Of a stretch of DNA of 64,000 bases, positions 27,481 to 39,869 are shown piece after piece; the first letter of the stretch is position 1, and every line of letters begins with the position of its first letter. Source of the DNA: Sinomicrobium weinanense (GTDB taxonomy: Bacteria; Bacteroidota; Bacteroidia; Flavobacteriales; Flavobacteriaceae); contig NZ_JAHKRR010000002.1 in NCBI RefSeq assembly GCF_018863395.1, positions 673,896 through 737,895 of the forward strand, given 5' to 3'. The translations under genes and the position numbers were made by a program. Below the pieces are notes generated by a model. The model ran no database searches. It was given only the letters and a program-made list of their open reading frames with translations, and was not told the DNA's origin.

Positions 27481-28411
27481 GGCTGTCACTATCTTTTACG
27501 GTTTGTATAAAAATATCATTAACGCTGGGGATCACTTCCACAAAATGATTCACGGTAGACCTGGACACCAGGTATTCCAGCAGGTCGTTGGGCGAATACC
27601 CGTTCTGGAGCTGTATCCGCAGCTTCAGTTCATCGGCCAGGGACTTAAAATGGGCCGGCGACACCGTAAACCGTTCCTGCAATTGTTGTTGTAATTCTTC
27701 CTTGCGTTCCGTATCGAGCCCTACTTCAAAGGTATTACTGCGATATTGTCTTTTAATATCCACCAGTTTCCCGTCGAGTATTTTTTTCGATTTGTTGATC
27801 AGCGCTATATCGTCGCAAAGTTCTTCTACCGATTCCATGCGGTGTGTGGAGAAAATAACGGTAGCGCCCTGATCTCTCAGGTGCAGGATCTCGTCTTTTA
27901 TGATATTGGCGTTTATGGGGTCGAACCCGCTAAAGGGTTCGTCAAAAATAAGCAGTTTGGGCTGGTGCAGTACGGTGACGACAAATTGTATCTTCTGGGC
28001 CATCCCTTTGGAGAGTTCCTGGATCTTCTTGTTCCACCAGCCTCCTATCTCCAGCCTGTCGAACCAGTATTTGAGCTTTTCCCTGGCTTCTTTCTTCGAT
28101 AACCCCTTCAACTGCGCCAGGTAGAGGGCCTGTTCTCCTACCTTCATACTTTTGTACAAGCCCCTTTCTTCGGGCAGATAGCCGATCTGAGTAATATGTC
28201 CGGGCTGGAGGGGGGTTCCGTTAAAAGTAACAGTACCCGTATCCGGGTAGGTGATCTGGTTGATAATACGTATAAGCGTGGTCTTTCCCGCACCATTTGG
28301 CCCCAACAGGCCGAAAATATTGCCTTCAGGGACTTTTAAGGAGACATTGTCCAATGCTGTGAACTGTCCGTATTTTTTGGAAACACTGTTTACCTCCAGC
28401 AAATTATTCAT
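27473..28411 (-). CDS. ABC transporter ATP-binding subunit (NatA type)
   Basis: 312 residues from ATG 28411 (MNNLLEVNSVSKKYGQF); upstream codons are open but precede the expected promoter. Walker A GPNGAGKT, Q-loop YLPEERGLYKSM, signature ELSKGMAQKIQ, Walker B LLIFDEPFSGFD, H-loop STHRME. Partner of the overlapping permease. Confidence 0.94.
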   Translation of the reverse strand: MNNLLEVNSVSKKYGQFTALDNVSLKVPEGNIFGLLGPNGAGKTTLIRIINQITYPDTGTVTFNGTPLQPGHITQIGYLPEERGLYKSMKVGEQALYLAQLKGLSKKEAREKLKYWFDRLEIGGWWNKKIQELSKGMAQKIQFVVTVLHQPKLLIFDEPFSGFDPINANIIKDEILHLRDQGATVIFSTHRMESVEELCDDIALINKSKKILDGKLVDIKRQYRSNTFEVGLDTERKEELQQQLQERFTVSPAHFKSLADELKLRIQLQNGYSPNDLLEYLVSRSTVNHFVEVIPSVNDIFIQTVKDSDSHA

Positions 28412-28686
28412 ATCGCAAATATCAATTTTCGCATAGTAGCATCCAAAGATATTGAAATCACTAAAAAAGAGGAGAAAATAGGGGAAATTATTTAGATGCA
28501 AACCAATATGCAGAAAAAAAAGCCCTGGTTTTTATAATGCAAAACCCTCCGCATATCTCCCGGACTCCTTAAAAAACAATAATTTAATGTTCATATACCG
28601 GGAATATCATTTATATTTGCGCCCTTAAAATCAGACTCGGAGTCTCGGAGACTGAAAAACTAAACATAGCAACAAAAGTCAACATC

Positions 28687-30486
28687 ATGTCGGACATCAG
28701 AAATATAGCGATCATAGCCCACGTAGACCACGGTAAGACCACTTTGGTAGACAAGATCATGTACCATTGCCAGTTATTCCGTGAGAACGAGAATACGGGC
28801 GATCTTATCCTGGACAACAACGACCTGGAGCGGGAAAGGGGAATTACCATCACTTCCAAAAACGTTTCGGTGATCTACAAGGGAACCAAGATCAACATTA
28901 TCGACACTCCTGGTCACGCCGACTTCGGCGGTGAAGTAGAACGGGTGCTGAACATGGCCGACGGGGTACTGCTGCTCGTAGACGCTTTTGAAGGCCCCAT
29001 GCCGCAAACGCGTTTTGTATTGCAAAAGGCCATAGACCTGAAGCTGAAACCCTGTGTGGTGATCAACAAGGTCGACAAGGAAAACTGTACCCCGGACGAA
29101 GTCCACGAAAAGGTATTCGACCTGATGTTCGAACTCGGAGCAGAAGAATGGCAGCTCGACTTCCCAACGGTTTACGGTTCGGCCAAGAACAACTGGATGT
29201 CTGAAGACTGGAAAAACGAAACTGACAATATCGAGCCGCTGCTGGACATGGTCATTGAACATATCCCCGCACCGAAAATTTCTGAGGGAACACCTCAAAT
29301 GCTCATCACTTCTCTCGACTTTTCGAGCTTTACCGGGCGTATTGCCATCGGCAGGCTGCAACGGGGAACACTTACCGAAAATTTGCAGGTATCCCTGGTG
29401 AAGCGTGACGGAAGTATCGTAAAATCCAGAATAAAAGAATTGCATACCTTTGAAGGACTGGGCCGGAAAAAAGTATCTGAGGTCCATGCGGGAGACATTT
29501 GTGCGATCGTAGGCCTCGAAGGTTTTGAGATCGGTGACACTATTGCCGATCTGGAAAATCCGGAAGCCCTCGCCTCCATTGCCATAGACGAGCCTACCAT
29601 GAGTATGCTCTTTACCATAAACGACTCTCCTTTCTTTGGCAAAGAAGGAAAATATGTGACTTCGCGCCATATCAAGGAAAGACTGGACAAGGAACTGGAA
29701 AAGAACCTGGCCCTGAGAGTGAAGGAGACGGACAGTGCCGATAAATTCATGGTATTCGGCCGTGGGGTATTGCACCTCTCCGTACTGATAGAGACCATGC
29801 GCCGGGAAGGTTATGAACTCCAGATCGGGCAGCCGCAGGTGATCATCAAAGAAATTGACGGGGTAAAATGTGAGCCTGTTGAAGAACTCACTATTGACCT
29901 CCCGGAAAACCTGTCGGGAAAAGCTGTGGAATTCGTAAGCCTTCGCAAGGGAGAAATGTTGAGTATGGAACCGAAGGGCGAACGTATGATCTGTGTATTC
30001 CACATTCCTTCGAGAGGGATCATCGGGCTGAGAAACCAATTGCTGACGGCTACGGCAGGAGAGGCCATTATGTCGCACCGGTTTGTCGAATATCAGCCGT
30101 ATAAGGGTGATATCCCCGGAAGGAACAACGGCTCGCTCATATCGATGGAAAACGGTAAGGCCATTCCCTACTCTATCGACAAATTACAGGAAAGGGGCAA
30201 GTTCTTTATCGATCCCAACGAGGATATTTACGAAGGACAGGTCATCGGGGAAAATTCCCGAAGCGACGATATGACGGTAAACGTGACCAAGACCAAAAAA
30301 CTCTCCAATGTCCGCTCTTCAGGAGCCGATGAAAAGGCGAAGATCGTCCCGGCCATAAAATTCTCGCTGGAGGAAGCGCTGGAATACATTCAGAAGGACG
30401 AATATGTGGAAGTGACTCCAAAGAGTCTGAGGCTTCGGAAAATCTTCCTCACGGAAAACGACAGGAAGCGAAATAAGATAGCTTAA
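28687..30486 (+). CDS. typA: Ribosome-associated GTPase TypA/BipA
   Basis: 599 residues, family length. G1 [11 protein letters not shown]2 RERGITI, G3 [12 protein letters not shown]4 NKVDKEN; then domains II, III, V and the C-terminal domain typical of BipA ([55 protein letters not shown]). Acts on the 50S subunit in ribosome assembly and stress adaptation. Its transcript probably ends at the stem at 30502-30634. Confidence 0.97.
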   Translation: MSDIRNIAIIAHVDHGKTTLVDKIMYHCQLFRENENTGDLILDNNDLERERGITITSKNVSVIYKGTKINIIDTPGHADFGGEVERVLNMADGVLLLVDAFEGPMPQTRFVLQKAIDLKLKPCVVINKVDKENCTPDEVHEKVFDLMFELGAEEWQLDFPTVYGSAKNNWMSEDWKNETDNIEPLLDMVIEHIPAPKISEGTPQMLITSLDFSSFTGRIAIGRLQRGTLTENLQVSLVKRDGSIVKSRIKELHTFEGLGRKKVSEVHAGDICAIVGLEGFEIGDTIADLENPEALASIAIDEPTMSMLFTINDSPFFGKEGKYVTSRHIKERLDKELEKNLALRVKETDSADKFMVFGRGVLHLSVLIETMRREGYELQIGQPQVIIKEIDGVKCEPVEELTIDLPENLSGKAVEFVSLRKGEMLSMEPKGERMICVFHIPSRGIIGLRNQLLTATAGEAIMSHRFVEYQPYKGDIPGRNNGSLISMENGKAIPYSIDKLQERGKFFIDPNEDIYEGQVIGENSRSDDMTVNVTKTKKLSNVRSSGADEKAKIVPAIKFSLEEALEYIQKDEYVEVTPKSLRLRKIFLTENDRKRNKIA

Positions 30487-30501
30487 AATACAAAACAAAA
30501 A

Positions 30502-30634
30502 AAAGGAAATGTCTGAAAAATAAATTTACGTCAACCTGAACTTGTTTCAGGTTCTCATTCCCGGCTGCTCCGAATCGGGATGGGATGCTGAAACAAGTTC
30601 AGCATGACGGATAGGGTTTTCAGACATTTCCTTT
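30502..30634. repeat. Perfect 18-bp stem with a REP hairpin in its loop
   Basis: The outer arms AAAGGAAATGTCTGAAAA (30502-30519) and TTTTCAGACATTTCCTTT (30617-30634) are perfect complements. Inside lies a second inverted repeat, CGTCAACCTGAACTTGTTTC to GAAACAAGTTCAGCATGACG (30529-30609). T-rich sequence follows the outer stem in the minus direction and A-rich in the plus direction. Probably a terminator into which a dispersed repeat has inserted. Confidence 0.85.
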
Positions 30635-30647
30635 CCCCACTTAAAGA

Positions 30648-30887
30648 ATGGAATTTCTGGGTATCTCCATAACAGAATGGATAGGCTACGCCGCTTCACT
30701 TGGGGTGTTGCTCTCCTTTCTTATGCGGGATATTATAAGACTGAGAACGGTCAATTCCATCGGTTGTTTCCTTTTTGTCATTTACGGTTTTATGCTTCCT
30801 TCTATTCCGGTAATTATTACCAATCTTGCCATTTTCGGAGTAAACGTATATTTTATCTTTTTCAGGAACAGGGACAAAAAACAATAA
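30648..30887 (+). CDS. Small inner-membrane protein (YgjV-like)
   Basis: 79 residues with three hydrophobic helices (~9-25, 38-52, 55-72) and a short basic tail. TEWIGYAASLGVLLSFLMRD...NSIGCFLFVIYGFML resembles the YgjV inner-membrane family, which is larger in E. coli. No function can be given. It lies between the typA stem and a convergent epimerase gene. Confidence 0.72.
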   Translation: MEFLGISITEWIGYAASLGVLLSFLMRDIIRLRTVNSIGCFLFVIYGFMLPSIPVIITNLAIFGVNVYFIFFRNRDKKQ

Positions 30888-30910
30888 GGGGAACAGTCAT
30901 GTTTCTCATA

Positions 30911-31825
30911 TCATTCCCTGCCGAGCAGGTTATCCAGTGCCGGGCCCAGGTTGGGATATTTAAACGAAAACCCCATATCTGTCATTTTCCGGGAGCTCAC
31001 CCTCTGCCCGCAGAAAAGCAGGTAGGACATTTTTCCCAGCAGGCATTTCATCACAAAACGGGGTATACGTGGCAGTATGAGCGGTTTTTGAAGTTTCCCG
31101 GCAATTTCGCAGGTCAGCTTTTCATTGGTTACCGGGTTGGGGGCTACACCGTTAAAGATCCCTGAAGTCTGTTTTTCCAGTACAAACAGGAATATCCGTG
31201 CGAGATCGGTAATATGGATCCAGGATTGCCATTGCTTCCCGCTGCCAAAGGCGGCACCGGCAAAATATTTAACGGGTTTGACGATCTGGGGCAACATCCC
31301 TCCTTCTTTCGACAGGACCAGGCCTATACGTACCTTGGCGACCTTAATCCCCAGTTCCTGCATCCGGTCGGCAGCAGCTTCCCATTCCTGGATCACCCTT
31401 CCGGGAAAGGAATCGTCCACCTCTTTTTCTTCTTCACCGTAATAATGGGTCAGGGAATCGGGGTAGATACCAATGGCCGAAGCGGAGATCAGCATTTTTA
31501 CCCTGTGCCCTTCTTCAGATCCCAGGGTATTTTGCAATAATTCGAGCGATCGTACCCTGCTGCCCAGGATACGCTTCCTATGCTTTGCCGTCCACCGTTT
31601 GGCTATCGGTTCTCCCGCAAGGTTGATAATGGCCTCCACATCGTCCAGGCATTCCCGGTCTATTTCCCCCTTTCCGGGATTCCAGTAAAAGCCCCTGCAC
31701 ATATCCATGTTCTCTATTTTGGAACGGTCGGTCGTAAGATAGTTTACCGCTATCCCTTCCCGTGTATATAAACGGACGATCTCACGGCCTATCAATCCTG
31801 TCGCTCCTATAATTAAAACACGCAT
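30911..31825 (-). CDS. TIGR01777-family NAD-dependent epimerase (SDR39U1/YfcH type)
   Basis: 304 residues from the ATG at 31825. Rossmann motif IGATGLIGREIV at the start, INLAGEPIAKRWTAKHRKRILGSRV, SASAIGIYPDS and a C-terminal DUF1731-like block (GKMSYLLFCGQRVSSRKMTDMGFSFKYP). Atypical SDR of unknown substrate, often annotated as a nucleoside-diphosphate sugar epimerase or cell-division inhibitor without proof. Confidence 0.92.
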   Translation of the reverse strand: MRVLIIGATGLIGREIVRLYTREGIAVNYLTTDRSKIENMDMCRGFYWNPGKGEIDRECLDDVEAIINLAGEPIAKRWTAKHRKRILGSRVRSLELLQNTLGSEEGHRVKMLISASAIGIYPDSLTHYYGEEEKEVDDSFPGRVIQEWEAAADRMQELGIKVAKVRIGLVLSKEGGMLPQIVKPVKYFAGAAFGSGKQWQSWIHITDLARIFLFVLEKQTSGIFNGVAPNPVTNEKLTCEIAGKLQKPLILPRIPRFVMKCLLGKMSYLLFCGQRVSSRKMTDMGFSFKYPNLGPALDNLLGRE

Positions 31826-31910
31826 CACATCTTTTTTTCTCTGTTCTATTAAAGATACGGCATATTAAATGGCCCGCATAACAATTTAGAAAAGGTTTAA
31901 CGTCCCTCGA

Positions 31911-31957
31911 CTCCGGTTTACCCTGAGTCCGGTCGAAGGGCTCAGGGTAAACCGGAG
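31911..31957. repeat. REP hairpin overlapping the end of the Dph6-like gene
   Basis: CTCCGGTTTACCCTGAG and CTCAGGGTAAACCGGAG form a perfect 17-bp stem around a 13-base loop. The TGA stop of the gene at 31942 lies inside the right arm. Confidence 0.9.
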
Positions 31958-32670
31958 CCAGGGGAAAGGTCGCAATACCAGAAGGAATTGTCCCAGTTTT
32001 GTTGTTTAGCATCATCCTGCGAAGCATAGTTTTTCAGGACCTTTTCTCCGGTTTCGAACGCTACCGGTTGCCGGAATATCGGGCCGTCATAAACGAAGGT
32101 GTGAAATTCCCCGTTCTCCCCGCAGACATCTACCTGTTCCGGCAGGTCACGGATAAAACACTCATCAACTTCCCGACCGCAAAATTCCTTGCCCAGGAGC
32201 CTTGCATTTACACATACCGTGATGGCCCTGAAACCGAGTCGCAGAAACTCTTCCATGAGCGTCCGGGTATCCTGTTTCCACAGGGGAAAGACGGTTTTTA
32301 TCCCTACCTCAGCAAGTTTGCCCTCCCGGTATTTTTTGAGGTCTTCCAGGAAAATATCGCCAAAAGTAGCATAGCGATACCCTTCTCCGTAGAGTTTTGC
32401 GGTTTCTTCCTTCATCGTCCGGTTGTACGTTTCCATGTCCACCACCGAAGGGAAGTAGACTTTGCGCAATGGCAAACCGATGCTTTCTGCCTGCCGGTCC
32501 AACAGGTTTTCCGGAAGGCCGTGCATGGATACCCGGCCAAAATCCCTGTTGACTGTTGTTACCAGGCTTTCCACATGATAATCGCCCTGCTTCAGCATTT
32601 TGTACAGGGCCAGGGCAGAATCCTTGCCGCTGCTCCAGTTAAAATATGTTCGTTTTCCCGGATTTGTCAT
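31942..32670 (-). CDS. Dph6-related ATP pyrophosphatase (PP-loop, MJ0570 family)
   Basis: 242 residues. PP-loop SSGKDSALALYKML at the start; SLVTTVNRDFGRVSMHG and PLRKVYFPS follow; GFRAITVCVNARLLGKEFCGREVDECFIRDLPEQVDVCGENGEFHTFVYDGPIF is the family's C-terminal block (CGENGEFHT). Eukaryotic Dph6 amidates diphthine; bacteria lack diphthamide, so the bacterial substrate is unknown. The last residues, DLSPGSGLP, and the stop are encoded by a REP hairpin, so the original end was probably different. Confidence 0.9.
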   Translation of the reverse strand: MTNPGKRTYFNWSSGKDSALALYKMLKQGDYHVESLVTTVNRDFGRVSMHGLPENLLDRQAESIGLPLRKVYFPSVVDMETYNRTMKEETAKLYGEGYRYATFGDIFLEDLKKYREGKLAEVGIKTVFPLWKQDTRTLMEEFLRLGFRAITVCVNARLLGKEFCGREVDECFIRDLPEQVDVCGENGEFHTFVYDGPIFRQPVAFETGEKVLKNYASQDDAKQQNWDNSFWYCDLSPGSGLP

Positions 32671-32672
32671 AA

Positions 32673-35819
<3,147 letters not shown>

Positions 35820-35841
35820 AGGTTTTGTTTTATATTTTGGG

Positions 35842-36017
35842 GCTCCCCTCTTCAGATGAAGAGGGGTGGGCCACCTGTGGTGGGTCGGGGAGTTTGACCT
35901 CGCCCAGGTCATGGACCTATTCCCAAAACGTTTGTTTCTTGCCTATGGCCCGGGATATCTAACCCTCCGCTCCCGATCAGAGATCGGGACCACCTCCCTT
36001 TATCAAAAGGGAGGAGC
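35842..36017. mobile_element. MITE-like dispersed repeat, copy B
   Basis: About 176 bases from GGCTCCCCTC to AAAAGGGAGGAGC, homologous to copy A at 22866-23064, between the 3' ends of the beta-galactosidase gene and aroQ. A small stem CCCCTCTTCAGATGAAGAGGGG lies at its left end. Confidence 0.8.
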
Positions 36018-36031
36018 TATGTACTGGCTTC

Positions 36032-36448
36032 TCAACTTATAAAACTCTGTATAGCCAGCACATAACTCTGAAGCCCGAAGCCCAGTATAACTCCTTTGGC
36101 ATTCGGGGAAATATAGGATTGATGACGGAACTCTTCCCGGCCGAAAGTATTGGATATATGTACTTCCACTACGGGTGTGGTAATACCTTTTACAGCATCG
36201 CCTATGCCGATGGAAGTATGGGTGTATGCCCCTGCATTGAGGATAATACCGTCATGGTCAAATCCGGTTTCGTGCAGTTTATCGATGATCTCCCCTTCTA
36301 TGTTAGATTGGTAATATTCCAATTCCATATCCGGAAATCTGGAGCGCAGTTTAAACAAAAAATCTTCAAAGGTTTCGGCTCCGTAGATCTCAGGTTCCCG
36401 CTTTCCGAGGAGGTTCAGGTTGGGGCCGTTGATAATGATCAGCTTCAT
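36032..36448 (-). CDS. aroQ: Type II 3-dehydroquinate dehydratase
   Basis: 138 residues from the ATG at 36448 (MKLIIINGPNLNLLGKREPEIYG); the upstream open codons are spacer repeats. Dehydrates 3-dehydroquinate in the shikimate pathway as a dodecamer. Catalytic Tyr in EPEIYG, Asn and His in ILNAGAYTHTSIGIGD, His in VEVHISN and Arg in FGREEFRHQS are all present. Away from the other aromatic genes in the window. Confidence 0.96.
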   Translation of the reverse strand: MKLIIINGPNLNLLGKREPEIYGAETFEDFLFKLRSRFPDMELEYYQSNIEGEIIDKLHETGFDHDGIILNAGAYTHTSIGIGDAVKGITTPVVEVHISNTFGREEFRHQSYISPNAKGVILGFGLQSYVLAIQSFIS

Positions 36449-36489
36449 AGTTAAAAACTTTCCTGTAAATGTATCTATTTTCGGGGGGA

Positions 36490-36572
36490 TAAAAAAGTTG
36501 TCGGTTGCCAGTTGCCGGTTAAAAAACTGGCAAACCCACAACCGGCAACCGGTAACTGGCAACTGGTAACCC
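36490..36572. repeat. Short-word repeat with hairpin potential
   Basis: Words TTGCCGGTT, TTGCCAGTTG on the left are mirrored by ACCGGCAACCGGTAACTGGC on the right, between proA and aroQ. Confidence 0.7.
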
Positions 36573-36574
36573 GT

Positions 36575-37777
36575 TTACTCCCTAACCTGGCCGTTACCGT
36601 ATACATAGTATTTATTGGTCACAAGCTGTTCTAGCCCCAGGGGGCCCCTGTGGTGGAGCTTGTCTGTACTGATGGCCAGTTCGGCACCTACGCCCATCTG
36701 TCCGCCGTCGGTAAAGCGGGTTGATGCGTTCTGGTATACGGCTGCGCTGTCTACCTGCTCCATAAAGGCCTGTGCAGTAGCTTCGTCTTCCGTAAGGATG
36801 CAGGCGGAATGCCCGCCGGAGTATTTATTGATCCGGTCGATGGCTTCTTCTACATTGCCTGCCGATCCGATCACAGCCTTCAGGGCCAGAAATTCTTCAT
36901 ACCAAACGGATTCATCTTCCACGGGCGATGTATCCGGGAGGATCTTCCTCACATCATCATCGGCCAGCAGTTCCACAGAATTTTGACGCAATTCTTTTTC
37001 CAGTTCCCTGACCTTGTCTTCATAACCCGGGATATTCCTGTCTACCAATATCTTGTCCAGGGCATTACAGGCCGATATTTTATGGGTCTTGGCATTGACG
37101 ATCACCTGAAGTGCCTTATCCCAGTCGGCATCCTTGTTTACATACAGGAAATTATTGCCCCGCCCGCTGACCAGTACGGCACATTGGGCGTGGTCTTTAA
37201 CAAAGCGGATCAGTCTTTCTCCGCCACGGGGTACGATAAGGTCCAGTTTTTCCGGCGGGTTCTTCAGAAATTCCTGGGTTTCCTGGCGGTTCATGTTCAG
37301 TAATTGTATCCAGGCTTCGGGTTCCAGGCCGTTTTCCGTCAGGGCTTTGTGCCAGCACTCTTCGAGTTTTTTATTGCTGTGCCCGGCTTCTTTCCCGCCT
37401 TTGAGCAAGATCTTGTTATTGGCTTTAAAGGCCAGGACAGCTGCTTCTATGGTGACATCCGGACGGGATTCATAAATGATCATTATAGTGCCGAAAGGCG
37501 CTGTTTTATTGAATATTTTCAGCCCGTTTTCCAGTTCCCGGGACGATTTTATCTTGCCTACGGGATCGTCCTGTGAGCGGACTTCCTTTACCGACTGGAT
37601 CATACCGTCTATCTTGGCCTCATTCACCACCAACCTGTCATACATGGCACGGTCAGCACTGTCAAAGGCATCCAGGTCCTTTTTGTTGGCCGCTATAATA
37701 GCTTCGCGCTCTTCGTCCAGGATGCGTTCCATGGATTCGAGCACTTTGTTTTTTATATCTTTTGTCAATAATTTCAT
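36575..37777 (-). CDS. proA: Gamma-glutamyl phosphate reductase
   Basis: 400 residues from ATG 37777 (MKLLTKDIKNKVLESM). Second step of proline synthesis: NADPH reduction of gamma-glutamyl phosphate to glutamate semialdehyde. Motifs NKTAPFGTIMIIYESRPDVTIEAAVLAFKANNKILLKGGKEAGHSN, the catalytic Cys in KISACNALDKILVD and VGAELAISTDKLHHRGPLGLEQL are present. Last gene of proC-proB-proA; 96 bases after proB. Confidence 0.96.
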   Translation of the reverse strand: MKLLTKDIKNKVLESMERILDEEREAIIAANKKDLDAFDSADRAMYDRLVVNEAKIDGMIQSVKEVRSQDDPVGKIKSSRELENGLKIFNKTAPFGTIMIIYESRPDVTIEAAVLAFKANNKILLKGGKEAGHSNKKLEECWHKALTENGLEPEAWIQLLNMNRQETQEFLKNPPEKLDLIVPRGGERLIRFVKDHAQCAVLVSGRGNNFLYVNKDADWDKALQVIVNAKTHKISACNALDKILVDRNIPGYEDKVRELEKELRQNSVELLADDDVRKILPDTSPVEDESVWYEEFLALKAVIGSAGNVEEAIDRINKYSGGHSACILTEDEATAQAFMEQVDSAAVYQNASTRFTDGGQMGVGAELAISTDKLHHRGPLGLEQLVTNKYYVYGNGQVRE

Positions 37778-37779
37778 GT

Positions 37780-37860
37780 GTTTGCTTTTAGATGGGAGAC
37801 CGATGACGGGTGACGGATGAATACACCTGTCTTCCGCCATCAGTCACCTGTCTCATTATT
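37780..37860. repeat. Short-word repeat between proB and proA
   Basis: GATGACGGGTGACGGATGAA faces CTTCCGCCATCAGTCACCTG; same style as other spacer repeats. Confidence 0.55.
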
Positions 37861-37873
37861 AATAAAAATCCAT

Positions 37874-38644
37874 TTATTCAACGATCCGTGTTCCTACGTC
37901 CTTTCCCTCTACGATATCGAGAATAATCCGGTCTTTCTTACCATTGGCAATATAGGTGGGGATGTTCTTGGCCGCCGTATTCTTGGCGATCTTCAGTTTC
38001 GACGCCATTCCTCCCCGGCCGGATGTTTCTCCCTTGTCGGTTTCCTCGATATACTGCTCCACGTTTTGATCTACCTTAACTTCGGGCAGTAATTCGGAAT
38101 CGTCATTGTCCGGGTGACCGGTGTAAAAACCGTCTATATCCGTAAGGATAATGAGCATATCGGCATGGATCAGCTCGGCGATAAGGCTGGCCAGCTCATC
38201 GTTGTCGGAAAACATGGAGTGGGTGACCGAAACGGCGTCGTCCTCATTGGCAATGGGGATCACTCCTTCCGACATCAACCCTTCATAACAGTTGATCATG
38301 TTCTTGCGGTGCTCTCCGGGGTTAAAGTCGCGCTTGGTGGCCAGCACCTGGGCACAGCGCATGCCGTAATCGTGGAAAATGCTGTAATAATAGCGCATCA
38401 TCCGCGGTTGTCCGATGGCCGAATAGACCTGTCTTCGTATGGACTTGTTCTCTATTTCACTTTCGCCCAGGATCTCCAGCCCTGCATTGGCCGAACCGGA
38501 AGAGACCAGCACGGTCATAATATTCTGTTCATACAGTTCTGCGATCTGGTCTACCAGTCTTTTTAAGATAGGCTGTACAATGCGATTGTCTTTATTGATC
38601 ATGACATTGGTCCCTACCTTAACCACTATTCTCTTCTCGTACAT
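37874..38644 (-). CDS. proB: Glutamate 5-kinase, short form without PUA domain
   Basis: 256 residues from ATG 38644 (MYEKRIVVKVGTNV). First step of proline synthesis. Amino-acid kinase fold with VLVSSGSANAGLEIL, NEDDAVS, ILTDIDGFYTGHP and GGMASKLKIAKNTAAKN. The E. coli enzyme (367 residues) has a C-terminal PUA domain; it is absent here, as in many Bacteroidota. One base separates it from proC, so the two are translationally coupled. Confidence 0.95.
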   Translation of the reverse strand: MYEKRIVVKVGTNVMINKDNRIVQPILKRLVDQIAELYEQNIMTVLVSSGSANAGLEILGESEIENKSIRRQVYSAIGQPRMMRYYYSIFHDYGMRCAQVLATKRDFNPGEHRKNMINCYEGLMSEGVIPIANEDDAVSVTHSMFSDNDELASLIAELIHADMLIILTDIDGFYTGHPDNDDSELLPEVKVDQNVEQYIEETDKGETSGRGGMASKLKIAKNTAAKNIPTYIANGKKDRIILDIVEGKDVGTRIVE

Positions 38645-38645
38645 A

Positions 38646-39458
38646 CTACTTGTTGTTTTCTTTACCCAACTGCACTGCCCTCTCGAAGGCAGCATGGGCT
38701 GCGTCCTTAATGAGCTCCTTTACGTTATTCTCTTCCATAGAATCGAGTGCGGCACGGGTGGTGCCTCCTTTAGAGGCCACTCTGTCCATCCATGCGTTGG
38801 GGTCCAGGTCAGAACTGTTAAACAGCTCTACGGCACCCTGGAAGGTCTGGGCCACCATAAGGCGGGCGTCTTTCTGGGAAAATCCCATTTTTACGGCAGC
38901 CTCCATCATGGACTGCATAAAATAGAATATATAAGCGGGACCGGAACCGGAGATCCCGGTAGATTTGTCGATTTCCATTTCACTGGCCAGTTTAATAGAC
39001 CTCCCGGTGGTGTCTATCAGCTTTTCCACCGTGAGGAGTTCCAGCCTGGAAACATACTTGGAAGCCGTAAAGGAAGTAAACCCGTGCCCTACTTTTGCCG
39101 CGAGGTTGGGCATGGCACGCACTACTTTTTTGATGTCCATGGCTTCCTGCATGGTTTTGATGGTAACACCGGCCATGATAGAGATAAAGATCTGTCCGGG
39201 CCTTTTGTGCTCCTTGATCGCTTCGAAAAGTTCATCGCTGTGATAGGGTTTTACTGCGATAAACACAATATCTGCGTTGGGTAAACAATCCTCAATTTTT
39301 TCGTAGACGTCGAACTCATCGTTCTTTTTCAGTGCATCGGTCCTTTCCCGTGCACTGTCTAAAATCATTAAGTCTTTTTTCTTTAATAAGTCTGATTGGG
39401 CCATTCCCTGGGCATACGTTAGCCCCATGTTCCCGGCGCCAATTACTAGAACTTTCAT
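38646..39458 (-). CDS. proC: Pyrroline-5-carboxylate reductase
   Basis: 270 residues. Final step of proline synthesis. Rossmann motif VIGAGNMGLTYAQGM, AVKPYHSDELFEAI, MAGVTIKTMQ, RAMPNLAAKVGHGFT, TGISGSGPAYIFYFMQSM and GGTTRAALD are all family marks. First gene of the proline operon, about 90 bases from a clear -7 box. Confidence 0.96.
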   Translation of the reverse strand: MKVLVIGAGNMGLTYAQGMAQSDLLKKKDLMILDSARERTDALKKNDEFDVYEKIEDCLPNADIVFIAVKPYHSDELFEAIKEHKRPGQIFISIMAGVTIKTMQEAMDIKKVVRAMPNLAAKVGHGFTSFTASKYVSRLELLTVEKLIDTTGRSIKLASEMEIDKSTGISGSGPAYIFYFMQSMMEAAVKMGFSQKDARLMVAQTFQGAVELFNSSDLDPNAWMDRVASKGGTTRAALDSMEENNVKELIKDAAHAAFERAVQLGKENNK

Positions 39459-39544
39459 TTGATAAAGTTTTATAGTTATATAATATGTTCGGCTTTATCC
39501 CCGCAAGGAACGTGCTGGAAATCCGGGAAATCCGGGGGATATGG

Positions 39545-39552
39545 CAAAAATA
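39545..39552 (-). promoter_or_regulatory. -7 element of the proCBA promoter
   Basis: TATTTTTG on the minus strand, with TTG about 21 bases further upstream. The predicted leader is about 80 bases. Confidence 0.6.
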
Positions 39553-39758
39553 GCAATTTTAAAAACACGTAAACAATTGATTACAAATGTATTAATTGTG
39601 CTAGATTAAATATTTAACAATTTTAAAGAAATTTCTGTATTCCGGGAAACGGGTAAAAAAAGCCCGACATATGTGCATAAACCTGAAAAAACGGCAGGCT
39701 GTCAGTCATGTTTTTAACATAACGTTAACATAAAGAAAGGATGTCAGGTTGAGAAGAG

Positions 39759-39781
39759 GGCACTCGTTGCAAACGAGCGCC
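39759..39781. repeat. Dispersed palindrome (GGCACTCGTT...AACGAGCGCC)
   Basis: CTCGTT/AACGAG stem with a 3-base loop, extended by GGC/GCC. The same sequence plus CAGGTG downstream recurs exactly at 40580-40602. Confidence 0.85.
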
Positions 39782-39819
39782 AGGTGTTATATTTATATGT
39801 AGGCCATATTAAATAAAAA

Positions 39820-39843
39820 ACGGGAGTTTTTACGAACTCCCGT
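39820..39843 (-). terminator. Terminator of the first barrel gene
   Basis: ACGGGAGTT/AACTCCCGT stem with T-rich flanks, 27 bases past the stop codon; likely bidirectional. Confidence 0.85.
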
Positions 39844-39869
39844 TTTTGTAAAAATATGATATTCGGTGT

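Larger units (their letters stand above)
39459..39869. other. Intergenic with proC promoter, palindrome and terminator
   Basis: The AT-rich stretch holds the proC -7 box (39545), a dispersed palindrome (39759) and the terminator of the barrel gene (39820). The 5' leader of proC contains CCCGGATTTCCCGGATTTCC, a short direct repeat. Otherwise nothing is recognised. Confidence 0.6.

Noticed and set aside
28774-30078. 434-codon minus-strand frame opposite typA
   Set aside because: Antisense shadow of a conserved GTPase gene; composition rich in His, Phe and Tyr unlike real genes here.
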